NCBI GenBank assembly: GCA_031548005.1
Contig: JAVBRK010000114.1
Location: 1 to 25,391, forward strand
DNA length: 25,391 nucleotides
Direction: 5' to 3'
Source of the DNA: BNXB01 sp031548005
GTDB taxonomy: Bacteria > Bacteroidota > Bacteroidia > Bacteroidales > Azobacteroidaceae
Positions 1 to 8,205 of this stretch are shown one piece after another; positions within the stretch are counted from its first letter, which is position 1, and each line of letters starts with the position of its first letter. The notes beneath the pieces are model-generated. The model did no database searches and had not been told where the DNA came from. It was given only the letters and a program-made list of their open reading frames with translations. Both the position numbers and the translations under genes were made by a program.

Positions 1-242
1 ATTTTGGATAAATCGAATTCCACATGCTCGCAACTAACGGCATATTTAGCCGATTCCCTGGCTGTGTAGTATACCTTTGCCGAATACAACAGGGTTTTAG
101 TCGGCACGCACCCTTCATTCAGACAAACCCCACCCAATGTATTTTTTTCAAACAAAACAGTCTTCAAGCCATTCAAACCGGCCAATTCCGCTGCAGTGTA
201 GCCTGCAGGCCCACCACCAATGATCGCTAAATCGTAATTCAT
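1..242 (-). CDS. lpdA: Dihydrolipoamide dehydrogenase, N-terminal part (cut by window edge)
   Basis: This is the first 80 codons of a class I pyridine nucleotide-disulfide oxidoreductase, the E3 flavoprotein that reoxidises lipoamide in 2-oxoacid dehydrogenase or glycine-cleavage complexes. Seen: an FAD-binding dinucleotide fold at residues 6-14 (AIIGGGPAG), an acidic residue (E32) ending the second beta strand, and the redox-active disulfide CX4C at C40 and C45 in GGVCLNEGCVPTK, which is characteristic of E3 rather than mercuric or glutathione reductase. The start ATG (240-242) is the only one that keeps the nucleotide fold at the normal distance from the N terminus. It is divergent from the radical SAM gene at 452. 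The rest of the gene lies outside the window, so E3 subtype and complex cannot be assigned. Confidence 0.88.
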   Translation of the reverse strand, partial: MNYDLAIIGGGPAGYTAAELAGLNGLKTVLFEKNTLGGVCLNEGCVPTKTLLYSAKVYYTARESAKYAVSCEHVEFDLSK

Positions 243-274
243 GATATTTTTGTAAAAAATTTTTATACTGAATA

Positions 275-282
275 CAAAAATA
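275..282 (-). promoter_or_regulatory. Candidate -7 box for lpdA
   Basis: Read on the minus strand this is TATTTTTG, matching the Bacteroidetes -7 consensus TAnnTTTG, about 33 bases upstream of the lpdA ATG. No clear TTG/TTTG -33 box is seen at the usual 19-21 base spacing, so the call rests on the -7 element alone. Confidence 0.35.
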
Positions 283-329
283 ACGAATTTAAACCGGATT
301 AGTTTTACTTTCAATATCGAAAATCTGCT

Positions 330-337
330 TACCTTTG
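330..337 (+). promoter_or_regulatory. Candidate -7 box for the radical SAM operon
   Basis: TACCTTTG matches TAnnTTTG exactly. It lies 114 bases before the radical SAM start codon, which would give an untranslated leader of roughly 105 bases. A weak TTTC lies near the expected -33 position. Only the -7 element is convincing. Confidence 0.4.
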
Positions 338-451
338 TTCTATTAACGATTTATTCTGAATTTTTCTACCTGAATAAAAAACAAAAACCTGGAATAAACG
401 TTAGTTTTATGTTCCAAAATTATTTATATTGTATTCCTCAGTAGCAAAAGC

Positions 452-1585
452 ATGAATAATCAGATATCCTTTCCCACCGACGTTTCTATTATAACTACCT
501 ACCGGTGTCAGATGCGCTGTAAAATGTGTAATATCTGGAAATACCCTTCAGACGAGTTTCAGGAAATTACACCCAAAGACCTGGAAAAACTTCCTAAATT
601 GAAATTTGTCAATGTAACAGGTGGAGAACCTTTTCAAAGAAGAGACCTGGAAGACATTGTGGCTGTTTCGTTTGAAAAAGCTCCCCGAGTTGTTATTTCG
701 ACCTCGGGCTGGCACTACGACCGCATTATTGCATTGGCCAAAAAATTCCCTGAAATCGGAATCCGGGTGAGTATCGAAGGTCTATCTCAACGAAATGACG
801 ACCTGAGGGGAAAATCCGGAGGTTTTGATAACGGACTCCGTGTCTTGTTAAAACTGAGAGAAATGGGCGTTAAAGACATTGGATTCGGTATTACGGTCTC
901 CAACCAGAATTCCGACGATATGCTCTGGCTTTATAGTCTGGCCAAAAGCCTTAAGCTGGAATTTGCAACGGCGGCTTTTCATAATTCCTATTACTTCCAC
1001 AAGGATGATAATAAAATTACAAATCAGGATACAGTTATCGACAATTTCCATACCCTGACGGAATCGTTGCTGAAAGAAAATAATCCCAAAAGCTGGTTCA
1101 GGGCGTTTTTTAACCTCGGTTTAATCAATTATATCCGGGGTGGAAGAAGAATGTTGCCCTGTGAAGCCGGAACGGCTAATTTCTTCATAGAACCTTATGG
1201 GGATGTTTACCCCTGCAACGGACTGGAAGATAAGATCTGGAAAGAAAGTATGGGAAACATCCGTGATTTTAGTACATTCGAAGAATTATGGTACAGCGAA
1301 CAGGCCGAAAAGGTAAGAGGTCTGGTACGCCAATGCCCCAAAAACTGCTGGATGGTAGGAACCGCCGCACCGGTGATGAATAAATACCTCCGCCACCCGC
1401 TTTCGTGGGTCGTTAAAAATAAATTACGGAGTATACTCGGAAAAGACATTTCCATCGACGATATTCCCTGGTTCGATGTAGGACAGGATCCAAGACAAGG
1501 CGATTTGAACTACAACCGGATGAAACCTTTCACGGATACGCACGGTGTAAAGCCCGATCCGTCTTTACCATTAATAGAAGAATAA
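452..1585 (+). CDS. Radical SAM protein with SPASM-like C-terminal cysteines
   Basis: A 377-residue radical SAM enzyme. The N-terminal motif CX3CX2C (C19, C23, C26 in YRCQMRCKMC) binds the 4Fe-4S cluster that cleaves S-adenosylmethionine, and TGGEP at 56-60 is the usual SAM-binding strand. The C-terminal third has further cysteines in a SPASM/Twitch-like arrangement: CEAG, a glycine-rich stretch, YPCNG, then RQCPKNCW, which probably bind an auxiliary Fe-S cluster. This resembles the MoaA/PqqE/NifB superfamily; the substrate is not evident. No short peptide precursor or RiPP gene lies beside it. It begins a three-gene run: the flavoprotein starts 1 base after its stop and nadB follows. The tight coupling suggests, by inference, that the flavoprotein reduces its Fe-S clusters. 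Confidence 0.85.
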   Translation: MNNQISFPTDVSIITTYRCQMRCKMCNIWKYPSDEFQEITPKDLEKLPKLKFVNVTGGEPFQRRDLEDIVAVSFEKAPRVVISTSGWHYDRIIALAKKFPEIGIRVSIEGLSQRNDDLRGKSGGFDNGLRVLLKLREMGVKDIGFGITVSNQNSDDMLWLYSLAKSLKLEFATAAFHNSYYFHKDDNKITNQDTVIDNFHTLTESLLKENNPKSWFRAFFNLGLINYIRGGRRMLPCEAGTANFFIEPYGDVYPCNGLEDKIWKESMGNIRDFSTFEELWYSEQAEKVRGLVRQCPKNCWMVGTAAPVMNKYLRHPLSWVVKNKLRSILGKDISIDDIPWFDVGQDPRQGDLNYNRMKPFTDTHGVKPDPSLPLIEE

Positions 1586-1586
1586 A

Positions 1587-2231
1587 ATGAATTATCATAA
1601 AATATTATCATACAGAAAATTAACAAATAATACTTATATCTTGCGTTTTGAACGGAAGGATGTAGTATTTACCCCCGGACAGTATTTTTGTGTAGGTCTT
1701 CCAGATGATGAAGATCGTCCTTACTCGATTTATAGTGGTGAAAAGGACGATTATCTTGAAATTTTAATCAAAGAAGTCAAGGAGGAAGGAAATGTTTCAA
1801 AAAAATTAAATCAGCTGGAGACCGGTGCACTTGTTTCCGTTAAAAAACCGCATGGTTTCTTTTGTATTCAGAATAAAATCCAGCCCGATCAGAAATTTGT
1901 TTTTATTGCTACCGGAACCGGAATCGCACCTTTCCATTCTTTCATCAGATCTTATCCCGACTTGTCGTATACTATCATACACGGCATTAAAACCGTCGAC
2001 CAAAGCTATGAATCCGATGCTTATGCAAGCAACCGGTACATTTCCTGTACATCGAAAGACTCACTCGGAAAATTTCCGGGGAGAATTACCGAATATCTTA
2101 AGGCAAAAGAACTCGATCCCGAAGCCTATTATTATCTTTGCGGAAATTCTGAAATGATCGACGAAGTATACGATATACTGGAATTGAAAAAAATATCCCG
2201 GGATCAGATCAGAACAGAAATGTATTATTGA
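1587..2231 (+). CDS. Small FAD/NAD(P)-binding oxidoreductase (ferredoxin-NADP reductase fold)
   Basis: A 214-residue protein of the ferredoxin-NADP+ reductase superfamily, shorter than most members. Seen in order: a beta-barrel FAD domain with the flavin motif RPYSIYS at 44-50 and GNVSKKLN at 68-75 contacting the cofactor, then the pyridine nucleotide domain with ATGTGIAPF at 108-116 and the C-terminal CG pair at 185-186 (YYLCGNSEM), which shapes the nicotinamide pocket. There is no 2Fe-2S ferredoxin domain and no PyrK-type cysteine cluster at the C terminus, so it must pass electrons to a separate partner. It starts 1 base after the radical SAM gene, implying translational coupling, and ends 16 bases before nadB. 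A role as electron donor to the radical SAM enzyme is inference; a housekeeping ferredoxin or flavodoxin reductase role is equally possible. Confidence 0.82.
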   Translation: MNYHKILSYRKLTNNTYILRFERKDVVFTPGQYFCVGLPDDEDRPYSIYSGEKDDYLEILIKEVKEEGNVSKKLNQLETGALVSVKKPHGFFCIQNKIQPDQKFVFIATGTGIAPFHSFIRSYPDLSYTIIHGIKTVDQSYESDAYASNRYISCTSKDSLGKFPGRITEYLKAKELDPEAYYYLCGNSEMIDEVYDILELKKISRDQIRTEMYY

Positions 2232-2247
2232 TCAAATCATAACCCCA

Positions 2248-3822
2248 ATGACACACAAATTTGATTTTCTCGTCATCGGATCCGGCATTGCCGGCATGAG
2301 CTTCGCCCTGAAAGCAGCAGATAAAGGACGGGTTGCCATCCTTTGTAAAACGACCCTTGAAGAAGCAAACACGTTTTATGCACAAGGAGGAATAGCCTCT
2401 GTTACAGCGCCATTCGATGATTTCGAAAAACATATCCAGGATACATTGATTGCCGGCGACGGAATCTGTAAACGGGAAGTTGTTGAAAAAGTAGTTAAAG
2501 AAGCGCCGGCGCAAATCAACGAACTGATCAGTTGGGGCGTCGATTTTGACAAGGACGAAAAAGGAAATTTCGACCTTCACAAAGAAGGAGGACATTCGGA
2601 ATTCCGCATCCTGCATCACAAAGATACCACCGGAGCTGAAATTCAGAAAAGTCTGATACAAGCCATTAAAAATCATCCGAATATCAAAGTTTTCGACCAT
2701 CATTTTGCCATCGAAATACTGACTCAGCACCATTTGGGAGAAACCGTGACCAAACATACCGAAAACATCGAGTGTTACGGAGCCTATGTATTGAGTGAAC
2801 GCACCCGGAATATTCATACCTTCTTGTCGAAAGTAACCCTGATAGCCACCGGAGGAATCGGTAGCGCCTATCAAATCACGACCAATCCGGTAGTCGCTAC
2901 CGGAGATGGAATCGCTATGGTTTACCGGGCAAAAGGATTAGTCAAGGATATGGAAGTCGTACAAGTCCATCCGACAGCTTTATACAATCCGAAAGAACGG
3001 CCGTCATTTTTGATCACCGAAGCCATGAGAGGTTACGGAGGAACGCTCAAAACGATGAACGGCAAGGAATTCATGCAAAAATACGATGAACGTAAATCAT
3101 TAGCGCCCAGAGATATCGTTGCAAGAGCTATCGATACTGAAATGAAAAACAGGGGAGATGACTACGTTTACTTGGATGTGACTCATAAAAATGCGGAAGA
3201 AACTAAAAAACATTTTCCAAATATTTACGAAAAATGCCTCAGCGAAGGGATTGATATCACGAAAGATTATATTCCGGTTGCTCCTGCAGCGCATTACTTG
3301 TGTGGAGGAATTGCAGTCGACATGAACGCCCATACTACAATTAAACGCCTGTATGCCTGTGGTGAATGCGCCTGTACCGGTTTGCACGGAGCTAATCGTT
3401 TAGCTTCCAACTCGCTGATAGAAGCTGTTGTTTACGCCGATTCAGCCGCCAAACATGCGAAATCGAACATCGATCATTATACTTTCAACGAAAAAATACC
3501 GGCATGGGATGACGAAGGAACTTCACTTCCTGAAGAAATGGTACTGATCACTCAAAGCGTCAAGGAAGTCGGTTTGATCATGTCTAACTATGTAGGCATC
3601 GTCCGTTCCAATTTACGATTGAAACGGGCATTCGACCGGCTGGAAATTCTTTATCAGGAAACAGAAAATCTCTTTCAACGCTCGATCGTATCAAGAGACA
3701 TATGTGAGCTAAGGAATATCGTCAATGTGGGCTACTTGGTCATTAAACAGGCCATGGAAAGAAAAGAAAGCAGGGGATTACACTACACGATCGATTATCC
3801 CGAAAAAAACCTGTTGAGTTAA
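2248..3822 (+). CDS. nadB: L-aspartate oxidase
   Basis: A 524-residue flavoprotein that oxidises L-aspartate to iminoaspartate, the first step of de novo NAD synthesis; quinolinate synthase (nadA, 6993-7982) uses the product. Seen: the FAD-binding GSGIAGMSFAL near residues 11-21, the conserved TFYAQGGIA, the substrate loop EGGHSEFRILHHKDTTG typical of NadB and of succinate dehydrogenase/fumarate reductase flavoproteins, HPTALY, and the C-terminal LYACGECACTGLHGANRLASNS. Length and the absence of the longer SdhA/FrdA C-terminal domain favour NadB over fumarate reductase. In anaerobes the electron acceptor is probably fumarate or quinone rather than oxygen (family knowledge). It is the third gene of the radical SAM/flavoprotein run. 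Confidence 0.95.
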   Translation: MTHKFDFLVIGSGIAGMSFALKAADKGRVAILCKTTLEEANTFYAQGGIASVTAPFDDFEKHIQDTLIAGDGICKREVVEKVVKEAPAQINELISWGVDFDKDEKGNFDLHKEGGHSEFRILHHKDTTGAEIQKSLIQAIKNHPNIKVFDHHFAIEILTQHHLGETVTKHTENIECYGAYVLSERTRNIHTFLSKVTLIATGGIGSAYQITTNPVVATGDGIAMVYRAKGLVKDMEVVQVHPTALYNPKERPSFLITEAMRGYGGTLKTMNGKEFMQKYDERKSLAPRDIVARAIDTEMKNRGDDYVYLDVTHKNAEETKKHFPNIYEKCLSEGIDITKDYIPVAPAAHYLCGGIAVDMNAHTTIKRLYACGECACTGLHGANRLASNSLIEAVVYADSAAKHAKSNIDHYTFNEKIPAWDDEGTSLPEEMVLITQSVKEVGLIMSNYVGIVRSNLRLKRAFDRLEILYQETENLFQRSIVSRDICELRNIVNVGYLVIKQAMERKESRGLHYTIDYPEKNLLS

Positions 3823-3837
3823 TAACTTCCGATAAAA

Positions 3838-3878
3838 GAACCAGGGATATCAATAACAATCATAGATATCCCTGGTTC
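3838..3878. terminator. Hairpin between convergent nadB and NAD(P)H oxidoreductase genes
   Basis: Perfect 14-bp inverted repeat (3838-3851 with 3865-3878, GAACCAGGGATATC and its complement) around a 13-base loop. On the minus strand the hairpin is followed by TTTTAT, so it is a good intrinsic terminator for the gene ending at 3887. On the plus strand the following sequence is A-rich with no T run, so termination of nadB is less certain. Confidence 0.75.
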
Positions 3879-3886
3879 CAAATAAA

Positions 3887-4513
3887 TCAGAAGAATGCCG
3901 TCGGTATGCTTAACCGGCTATTGCGGCTTAAGGCCATCACTTTTTTAACTTCTAATTTTAAATCTTCCATCTTAGTTTTCAACAAATCCGGATTATCCTC
4001 ACAACCGGCAGTTTCCAGGAAAAACTGAAGTACAACTTCCATTCCAAAAGATTCAAACAGATGTTTTTCAACAGCTATCAGGCTGCTTATTGGAATATTT
4101 TTGTATAAATTCGATCCTTGATCCAGGGTATTTACCAGTACCACTTTTTTTCCTTTCAATAATTTTTTAACTCCTCCGGTATCGGTAAACGAATAAGCAA
4201 ATCCTTCCGAAAAAACCCGGTCAATGTATCCCTTGAGAAGCGCCGGCATACCCGTAGCCCAAATAGGATAGATAAAAGTCAGGTATTCCGAATCATTTAT
4301 CAACTCCTGCTCCTTCCGGACATCCTTTAGAGGAGCGCTTTGCTGCGCAGCAGTAATATCTTCAACACTCAAAATGGGATTAAATTCCATTTTATACAAA
4401 TCTCTCACTTCAAAGTCCAGCTTGTATTTATTGTACACTTGCAATAAATCGGACCAAATCATTTCGTTTAACTTTTCATTCTTTGGATGACATAATATTA
4501 CCAACTGTTTCAT
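3887..4513 (-). CDS. NAD(P)H-dependent oxidoreductase, flavodoxin-like fold (NQO1/KefF/MdaB type)
   Basis: A 208-residue cytosolic FMN or FAD flavoprotein of the flavodoxin_2 family, which carries out two-electron reduction of quinones or similar acceptors with NAD(P)H. Seen: the N-terminal strand and phosphate loop VILCHPKNEKLN with the family HP motif (residues 5-16), and the signature YPIWATGMPALLKGYIDRVF, in which W, P, LKG and D contact the flavin. Length fits the family. It is cotranscribed with rubrerythrin just upstream (27-base spacing), which places it in a redox or oxygen-stress context by inference. The substrate cannot be read from sequence. Confidence 0.82.
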   Translation of the reverse strand: MKQLVILCHPKNEKLNEMIWSDLLQVYNKYKLDFEVRDLYKMEFNPILSVEDITAAQQSAPLKDVRKEQELINDSEYLTFIYPIWATGMPALLKGYIDRVFSEGFAYSFTDTGGVKKLLKGKKVVLVNTLDQGSNLYKNIPISSLIAVEKHLFESFGMEVVLQFFLETAGCEDNPDLLKTKMEDLKLEVKKVMALSRNSRLSIPTAFF

Positions 4514-4540
4514 CGGACTTTACCTCTATTCGAGGATTTT

Positions 4541-5122
4541 TTAATAGTTTGTCTTTTTCGGCTCAAAATAAGACTGGGGATGATCGCAGGCAGGACACAT
4601 ATTAGGTGCATTCTTTCCTTTATGTACAAATCCACAATTACGGCATTGCCACTCGATTTCCTCTTCTTTTTTAAATACCTCTCCGGTTTCAATGTTTGCC
4701 AGAAGTTTACGGTACCGGACCTCATGTTCAGCTTCGACACGTGCAATCATACGAAAAGCCGTTGCTACCTGAGGGAACCCCTCTTCTTTCGCAACTTCTG
4801 CAAATTCCTTGTAGAGTACATCCCATTCTTCCAACTCACCTTCGGCTGCGGCCAGGAGATTCTGGGATGTTGTTCCAATTATTCCGGCAGGATAAGTAGC
4901 TGTTATTTCAAGCATTCCTCCCTCCAAAAATTTAAAGAATCGTTTAGCATGTTCTTTTTCCTGGTCTGCTGTTTCCAGGAAAACACCTGCTATTTGTTCA
5001 TAACCCTCTTCTTTTGCCTTACTCGCAAAAAAAGTATACCTTGTTCGCGCCTGACTCTCTCCTGCAAAAGCTTTTAACAAGTTTTGCTCTGTTTTTGTTC
5101 CTTTAATACTCTTCTGTTCCAT
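4541..5122 (-). CDS. rbr: Rubrerythrin
   Basis: A 193-residue non-haem di-iron peroxidase that reduces hydrogen peroxide to water in the cytoplasm of anaerobes, receiving electrons from rubredoxin or an NADH oxidoreductase. Seen: an N-terminal ferritin-like four-helix domain carrying iron-ligand glutamates in FAGESQAR, the helix motif ETADQEKEH and the later EAEH, then a C-terminal rubredoxin-like domain with two CX2C pairs, C160/C163 (CRNC) and C176/C179 (CPAC), binding one FeS4 iron. Full length for classical rubrerythrin. The flavodoxin-fold oxidoreductase lies 27 bases downstream, so the two probably form one oxidative-stress transcript; I see no recognisable peroxide-regulator site in the 170 bases upstream. 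Confidence 0.95.
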   Translation of the reverse strand: MEQKSIKGTKTEQNLLKAFAGESQARTRYTFFASKAKEEGYEQIAGVFLETADQEKEHAKRFFKFLEGGMLEITATYPAGIIGTTSQNLLAAAEGELEEWDVLYKEFAEVAKEEGFPQVATAFRMIARVEAEHEVRYRKLLANIETGEVFKKEEEIEWQCRNCGFVHKGKNAPNMCPACDHPQSYFEPKKTNY

Positions 5123-5257
5123 TTTTTTAAGAAAAATTCAATGATTTAAATAATTTCAATTAAGATAAAATGATAGTAAGCCTAAATAAATAACAAACAA
5201 AATGCACAATTGTTGTTATCCCAACCACTAATTTAGAATCATTTGAAATTACTTTTA

Positions 5258-5265
5258 TAACTTTG
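5258..5265 (+). promoter_or_regulatory. -7 box for the SulP gene; decides its start codon
   Basis: TAACTTTG fits TAnnTTTG exactly. Transcription from it would begin around 5270-5275, which places the alternative TTG start at 5263 inside the promoter and leaves the ATG at 5293 as the first usable start. No good -33 box is seen. Confidence 0.5.
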
Positions 5266-5292
5266 CAGTCGAATTTTTTAAAATTTTATCCG

Positions 5293-6987
5293 ATGAAATT
5301 TTTAGAAGAATTGAAAGCAAACTATAAACCGAATATTTTCAATTTAAAGAACTACAGCAAAGAAAGTTTGAAGATAGACTTGAAATCAGGATTTATCGTA
5401 GCCATCATTGCTTCTTTACCTCTTTCGATCGCTTTTGGTATTGCCTCCGGAGTAAGTCCGGAAAAAGGACTGATAACAGCTATTATCGGTGGTTTTATTG
5501 TAGCTTTGCTCGGTGGAAGTAATGTTCAGATCAGTGGTCCGACCGGAGCGTTTATTATCATTATCTCCACTACCATTCAACAATTCGGCCTCACAGGATT
5601 AGCCATCGCAACAGCTATATCGGGAATCATGCTGGTCATTATGGGAGTACTGAAATTAGGCACTGTTATAAAATTCATTCCATACCCGATTGTAGTGGGA
5701 TTCACGAGCGGAATCGCCCTGAGTATTTTCACTTCACAAATAAAAGATCTCCTCGGATTAACAATGACTACTGTTCCAATCGACTTCATAAGCAAATGGA
5801 TCGAATACGGAAAAGCTATTTCTACCATTTCTCCTGCTTCTGTAGTAGTTTCCGCCGTTAGCATCCTGCTCATCGTTTATTCTCCTAAATTTTCAAGAAA
5901 AATTCCCGGTTCACTGCTGGCAATCATAGTTGTAAGTGTTGTTATTTATATCTTACGATATCACTTCGATCTTAATCTGGTACAAACCATAGGTGATCGC
6001 TTTGAGATCAACGCCTCTTTACCTGATCCGGAACCATTCCGTTTAACAATGGAAAAGGTCGATCTGTTATTTTCCCCGGCATTTACCATTGCCATGTTAT
6101 GCGCCATTCAATCATTACTTTCAGCAACAGTTGCAGACGGGGTAACGGGCGAAAAGCACAATTCGAATACAGAACTTATTGCACAGGGAGTTGGAAATAT
6201 GATTGTACCTATTTTTGGAGGGATTCCTGTTACCGGAGCGATCGCCCGTACCATGACTAACATCAGTTACGGCGCCAGAACACCGGTAGCTGCTATTTTT
6301 AATTCCATTGTTCTTTTATTTATCCTGCTGTTTCTGGCGCCGCTAACCAAACATATACCAATGGCCTGTTTAGCCGGAGTATTAACTGTTATCTCCTACA
6401 ACATGAGCGATTGGAGAACTTTTCGCTCTCTATTAAAAAATCCAAAATCTGATGTCGCCGTATTACTTATCACTTTCTTTCTGACAGTAGTTTTCAATAT
6501 TACCATTGCTATCGAAATCGGATTGTTAATTGCCATGTTTTCTTTTATGAGACGTGTAACCGAAACATCTCATATTTCCATCTTCAAAGAAGAACTGGAT
6601 ATGGAAACCGATGCTGAAAAAACAGCTGATAACGATAAGTTAGTACTCCCGAAAGGAGTAGAAGTATATGAAATCGATGGTCCTTTCTTTTTTGGCATTG
6701 CCAGTAAATTCGACGAAAGTATGAAACAAATAGGAAACGACAAATCCAAAGTACGCATAATCCGTATGAGAAAAGTTCCTTTTATGGATTCGACAGGTTT
6801 GCATAACTTAGAAAGCCTGCATCGTCTATCTGAAAAAGAAGATATACAATTAGTGCTTTCCGGTGTAAACGACAATATCCGGAATATGCTTGAAAAATCC
6901 GGGTTTACTGAAAAAATAGGAAAAGAAAATATTTGCAGCAATATCAACAAGGCCTTGTACCGGGCGGAAGAATTACTGTCGGATTGA
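5293..6987 (+). CDS. SulP family inorganic anion transporter with STAS domain
   Basis: A 564-residue inner-membrane secondary transporter of the SLC26/SulP family, which moves sulfate, bicarbonate or similar anions. The N-terminal two thirds are strongly hydrophobic with about a dozen membrane segments; SLPLSIAFGIASGVSPEKGL is the SulP signature region and GPTGAFIIIIST carries the conserved substrate-site glycine/threonine run. After about residue 440 a cytoplasmic STAS domain follows, with VYEIDGPFFFGIASKFDES and VPFMDSTGLHNLESL. I chose the ATG at 5293 because the longer reading uses a TTG inside the -7 box. Monocistronic and convergent with nadA, with only 5 bases between stop codons. The transported ion is not determined; there is no carbonic anhydrase or sulfate-assimilation gene beside it. 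Confidence 0.9.
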   Translation: MKFLEELKANYKPNIFNLKNYSKESLKIDLKSGFIVAIIASLPLSIAFGIASGVSPEKGLITAIIGGFIVALLGGSNVQISGPTGAFIIIISTTIQQFGLTGLAIATAISGIMLVIMGVLKLGTVIKFIPYPIVVGFTSGIALSIFTSQIKDLLGLTMTTVPIDFISKWIEYGKAISTISPASVVVSAVSILLIVYSPKFSRKIPGSLLAIIVVSVVIYILRYHFDLNLVQTIGDRFEINASLPDPEPFRLTMEKVDLLFSPAFTIAMLCAIQSLLSATVADGVTGEKHNSNTELIAQGVGNMIVPIFGGIPVTGAIARTMTNISYGARTPVAAIFNSIVLLFILLFLAPLTKHIPMACLAGVLTVISYNMSDWRTFRSLLKNPKSDVAVLLITFFLTVVFNITIAIEIGLLIAMFSFMRRVTETSHISIFKEELDMETDAEKTADNDKLVLPKGVEVYEIDGPFFFGIASKFDESMKQIGNDKSKVRIIRMRKVPFMDSTGLHNLESLHRLSEKEDIQLVLSGVNDNIRNMLEKSGFTEKIGKENICSNINKALYRAEELLSD

Positions 6988-6992
6988 AATCG

Positions 6993-7982
6993 TCAAAGTC
7001 CAAGTTTTGCAGAAATCTCCAACATGCGTTCAATTGGTTTTACAGCTTTTACCCGGACTTTTTCATCCACAAAAATTTCAGGCATCTCATACTTCAGGCA
7101 ATTGTATAATTTTTCCATCGTATTCAATCGCATGAAACTACACTCATTACAGGCACAAGTACTGTCATTCGGTGGTGCAGGAATGAAAATTTTATCCGGA
7201 TTTTTCTTTTGCATTTCATGTAAAATTCCGGACTCTGTAGCAACAATAAATTTTTTATTTTCCGAATGAGTTGAAAATTTCAGTAATGAAGCAGTAGAAC
7301 CTATATGATCCGCCAGTTTCAGGATAACACTCTTACACTCGGGATGTGCTAATAACAAAGCATCAGGATGTGCTTTTTTCAACTCAATGATCTTTTCTAA
7401 AGAAAATTGTTCATGTACATGACAAGCACCGTCCCAAAGCACCATATTTCGTCCTGTAATGCTGTTAATATAATTTCCAAGGTTCCTGTCCGGACCGAAT
7501 ATAATCGGCGTCTCAGGAGGAAAACTCTCTACAATTTGCTTGGCATTGGTAGATGTCACTACCACATCGGTCAACGCTTTTACCGCAGCAGTTGTATTAA
7601 CATAAGAAATAACAGTGTGTCCCGGATGTTCCTGAATAAACTTTTCAAATTCATCAGCCGGACAACTATCTGCCAATGAACAACCGGCATTTAAATCCGG
7701 AACAAATACCCGTTTTTCTGGAGAGAGAATTTTTGCAGTTTCTCCCATAAAATGAACACCACATAGTACAATGATATCAGCTTCAGTTTTTGCAGCCCAT
7801 TGAGCTAAAGCCAGACTGTCTCCTACAAAATCAGCTGTATCCTGTATTTCACCTGTCTGATAATAGTGAGCAAGAATAATCGCATTCTTTTCTTTTTTCA
7901 AATCAGAAATAGCTTTTTTCAGATCCAGATCTTTCGGAACGGAAATATTTAAAAAACCAGCCGGAGAAGTGTTGTTAACCAT
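6993..7982 (-). CDS. nadA: Quinolinate synthase A
   Basis: A 329-residue 4Fe-4S enzyme that condenses iminoaspartate (from NadB) with dihydroxyacetone phosphate to make quinolinate for NAD. Seen: the substrate motif AHYYQTGEIQDTADFVGDS, VLCGVHFMGETAKILSP with the first cluster cysteine, VPDLNAGCSLADSCP, HPECKS with the second, and the C-terminal CACNECSFM with the third. All three cluster ligands are present and the length fits the type with no extra domains. nadB is on the other strand 3 kb away, so the two steps are not in one operon here, and nadC is absent from the window. The ATG (7980-7982) is followed upstream by the AT-rich 476-base gap. Confidence 0.95.
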   Translation of the reverse strand: MVNNTSPAGFLNISVPKDLDLKKAISDLKKEKNAIILAHYYQTGEIQDTADFVGDSLALAQWAAKTEADIIVLCGVHFMGETAKILSPEKRVFVPDLNAGCSLADSCPADEFEKFIQEHPGHTVISYVNTTAAVKALTDVVVTSTNAKQIVESFPPETPIIFGPDRNLGNYINSITGRNMVLWDGACHVHEQFSLEKIIELKKAHPDALLLAHPECKSVILKLADHIGSTASLLKFSTHSENKKFIVATESGILHEMQKKNPDKIFIPAPPNDSTCACNECSFMRLNTMEKLYNCLKYEMPEIFVDEKVRVKAVKPIERMLEISAKLGL

Positions 7983-8197
7983 TGTAATATAATTATTTAT
8001 TTTTTTATTTTTAAAAATCTTAAATGATGATAATAATACCCTGTTGATAAGTCTGAAAACATTCTGTTAAATTGTTTGCTTTATAAGTTATTAAAAATCC
8101 GTCCCATGCTTTTATAGAGTTATCAACATCTCTTTATTGTAAAATACACTGAATATAAGATGTTTATAATTTTTATTGACCTATTGTTGAAAAGGTA

Positions 8198-8205
8198 CAA
8201 AGTTA
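8198..8205 (-). promoter_or_regulatory. Candidate -7 box for nadA
   Basis: On the minus strand this reads TAACTTTG, an exact TAnnTTTG. It is about 215 bases upstream of the nadA ATG, so the leader would be long and would include two of the DnaA-box-like sites. No -33 box is recognisable at normal spacing. No NadR/NrtR-type operator was recognised. Confidence 0.35.

Noticed and set aside
390..416. Imperfect inverted repeat before the radical SAM gene
   Set aside because: The arms are short with a bulge and no T run; too weak to call an operator or attenuator.
2209..2874. A 221-codon minus-strand frame opposite nadB
   Set aside because: It lies antisense to a well supported gene, has no start context or family motif, and reflects codon bias of nadB.
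4514..4540. Small hairpin (CCTC/GAGG) between rubrerythrin and the oxidoreductase gene
   Set aside because: Only a 4-bp stem, on the strand opposite to transcription for the T run; not a credible terminator.
4580..5077. A 165-codon plus-strand frame opposite rubrerythrin
   Set aside because: Rubrerythrin on the other strand has all expected ligands; the frame is cysteine- and phenylalanine-rich noise.
5263..5292. TTG start giving a 10-residue longer SulP protein
   Set aside because: The TTG is part of the TAACTTTG -7 box and would not be in the transcript.
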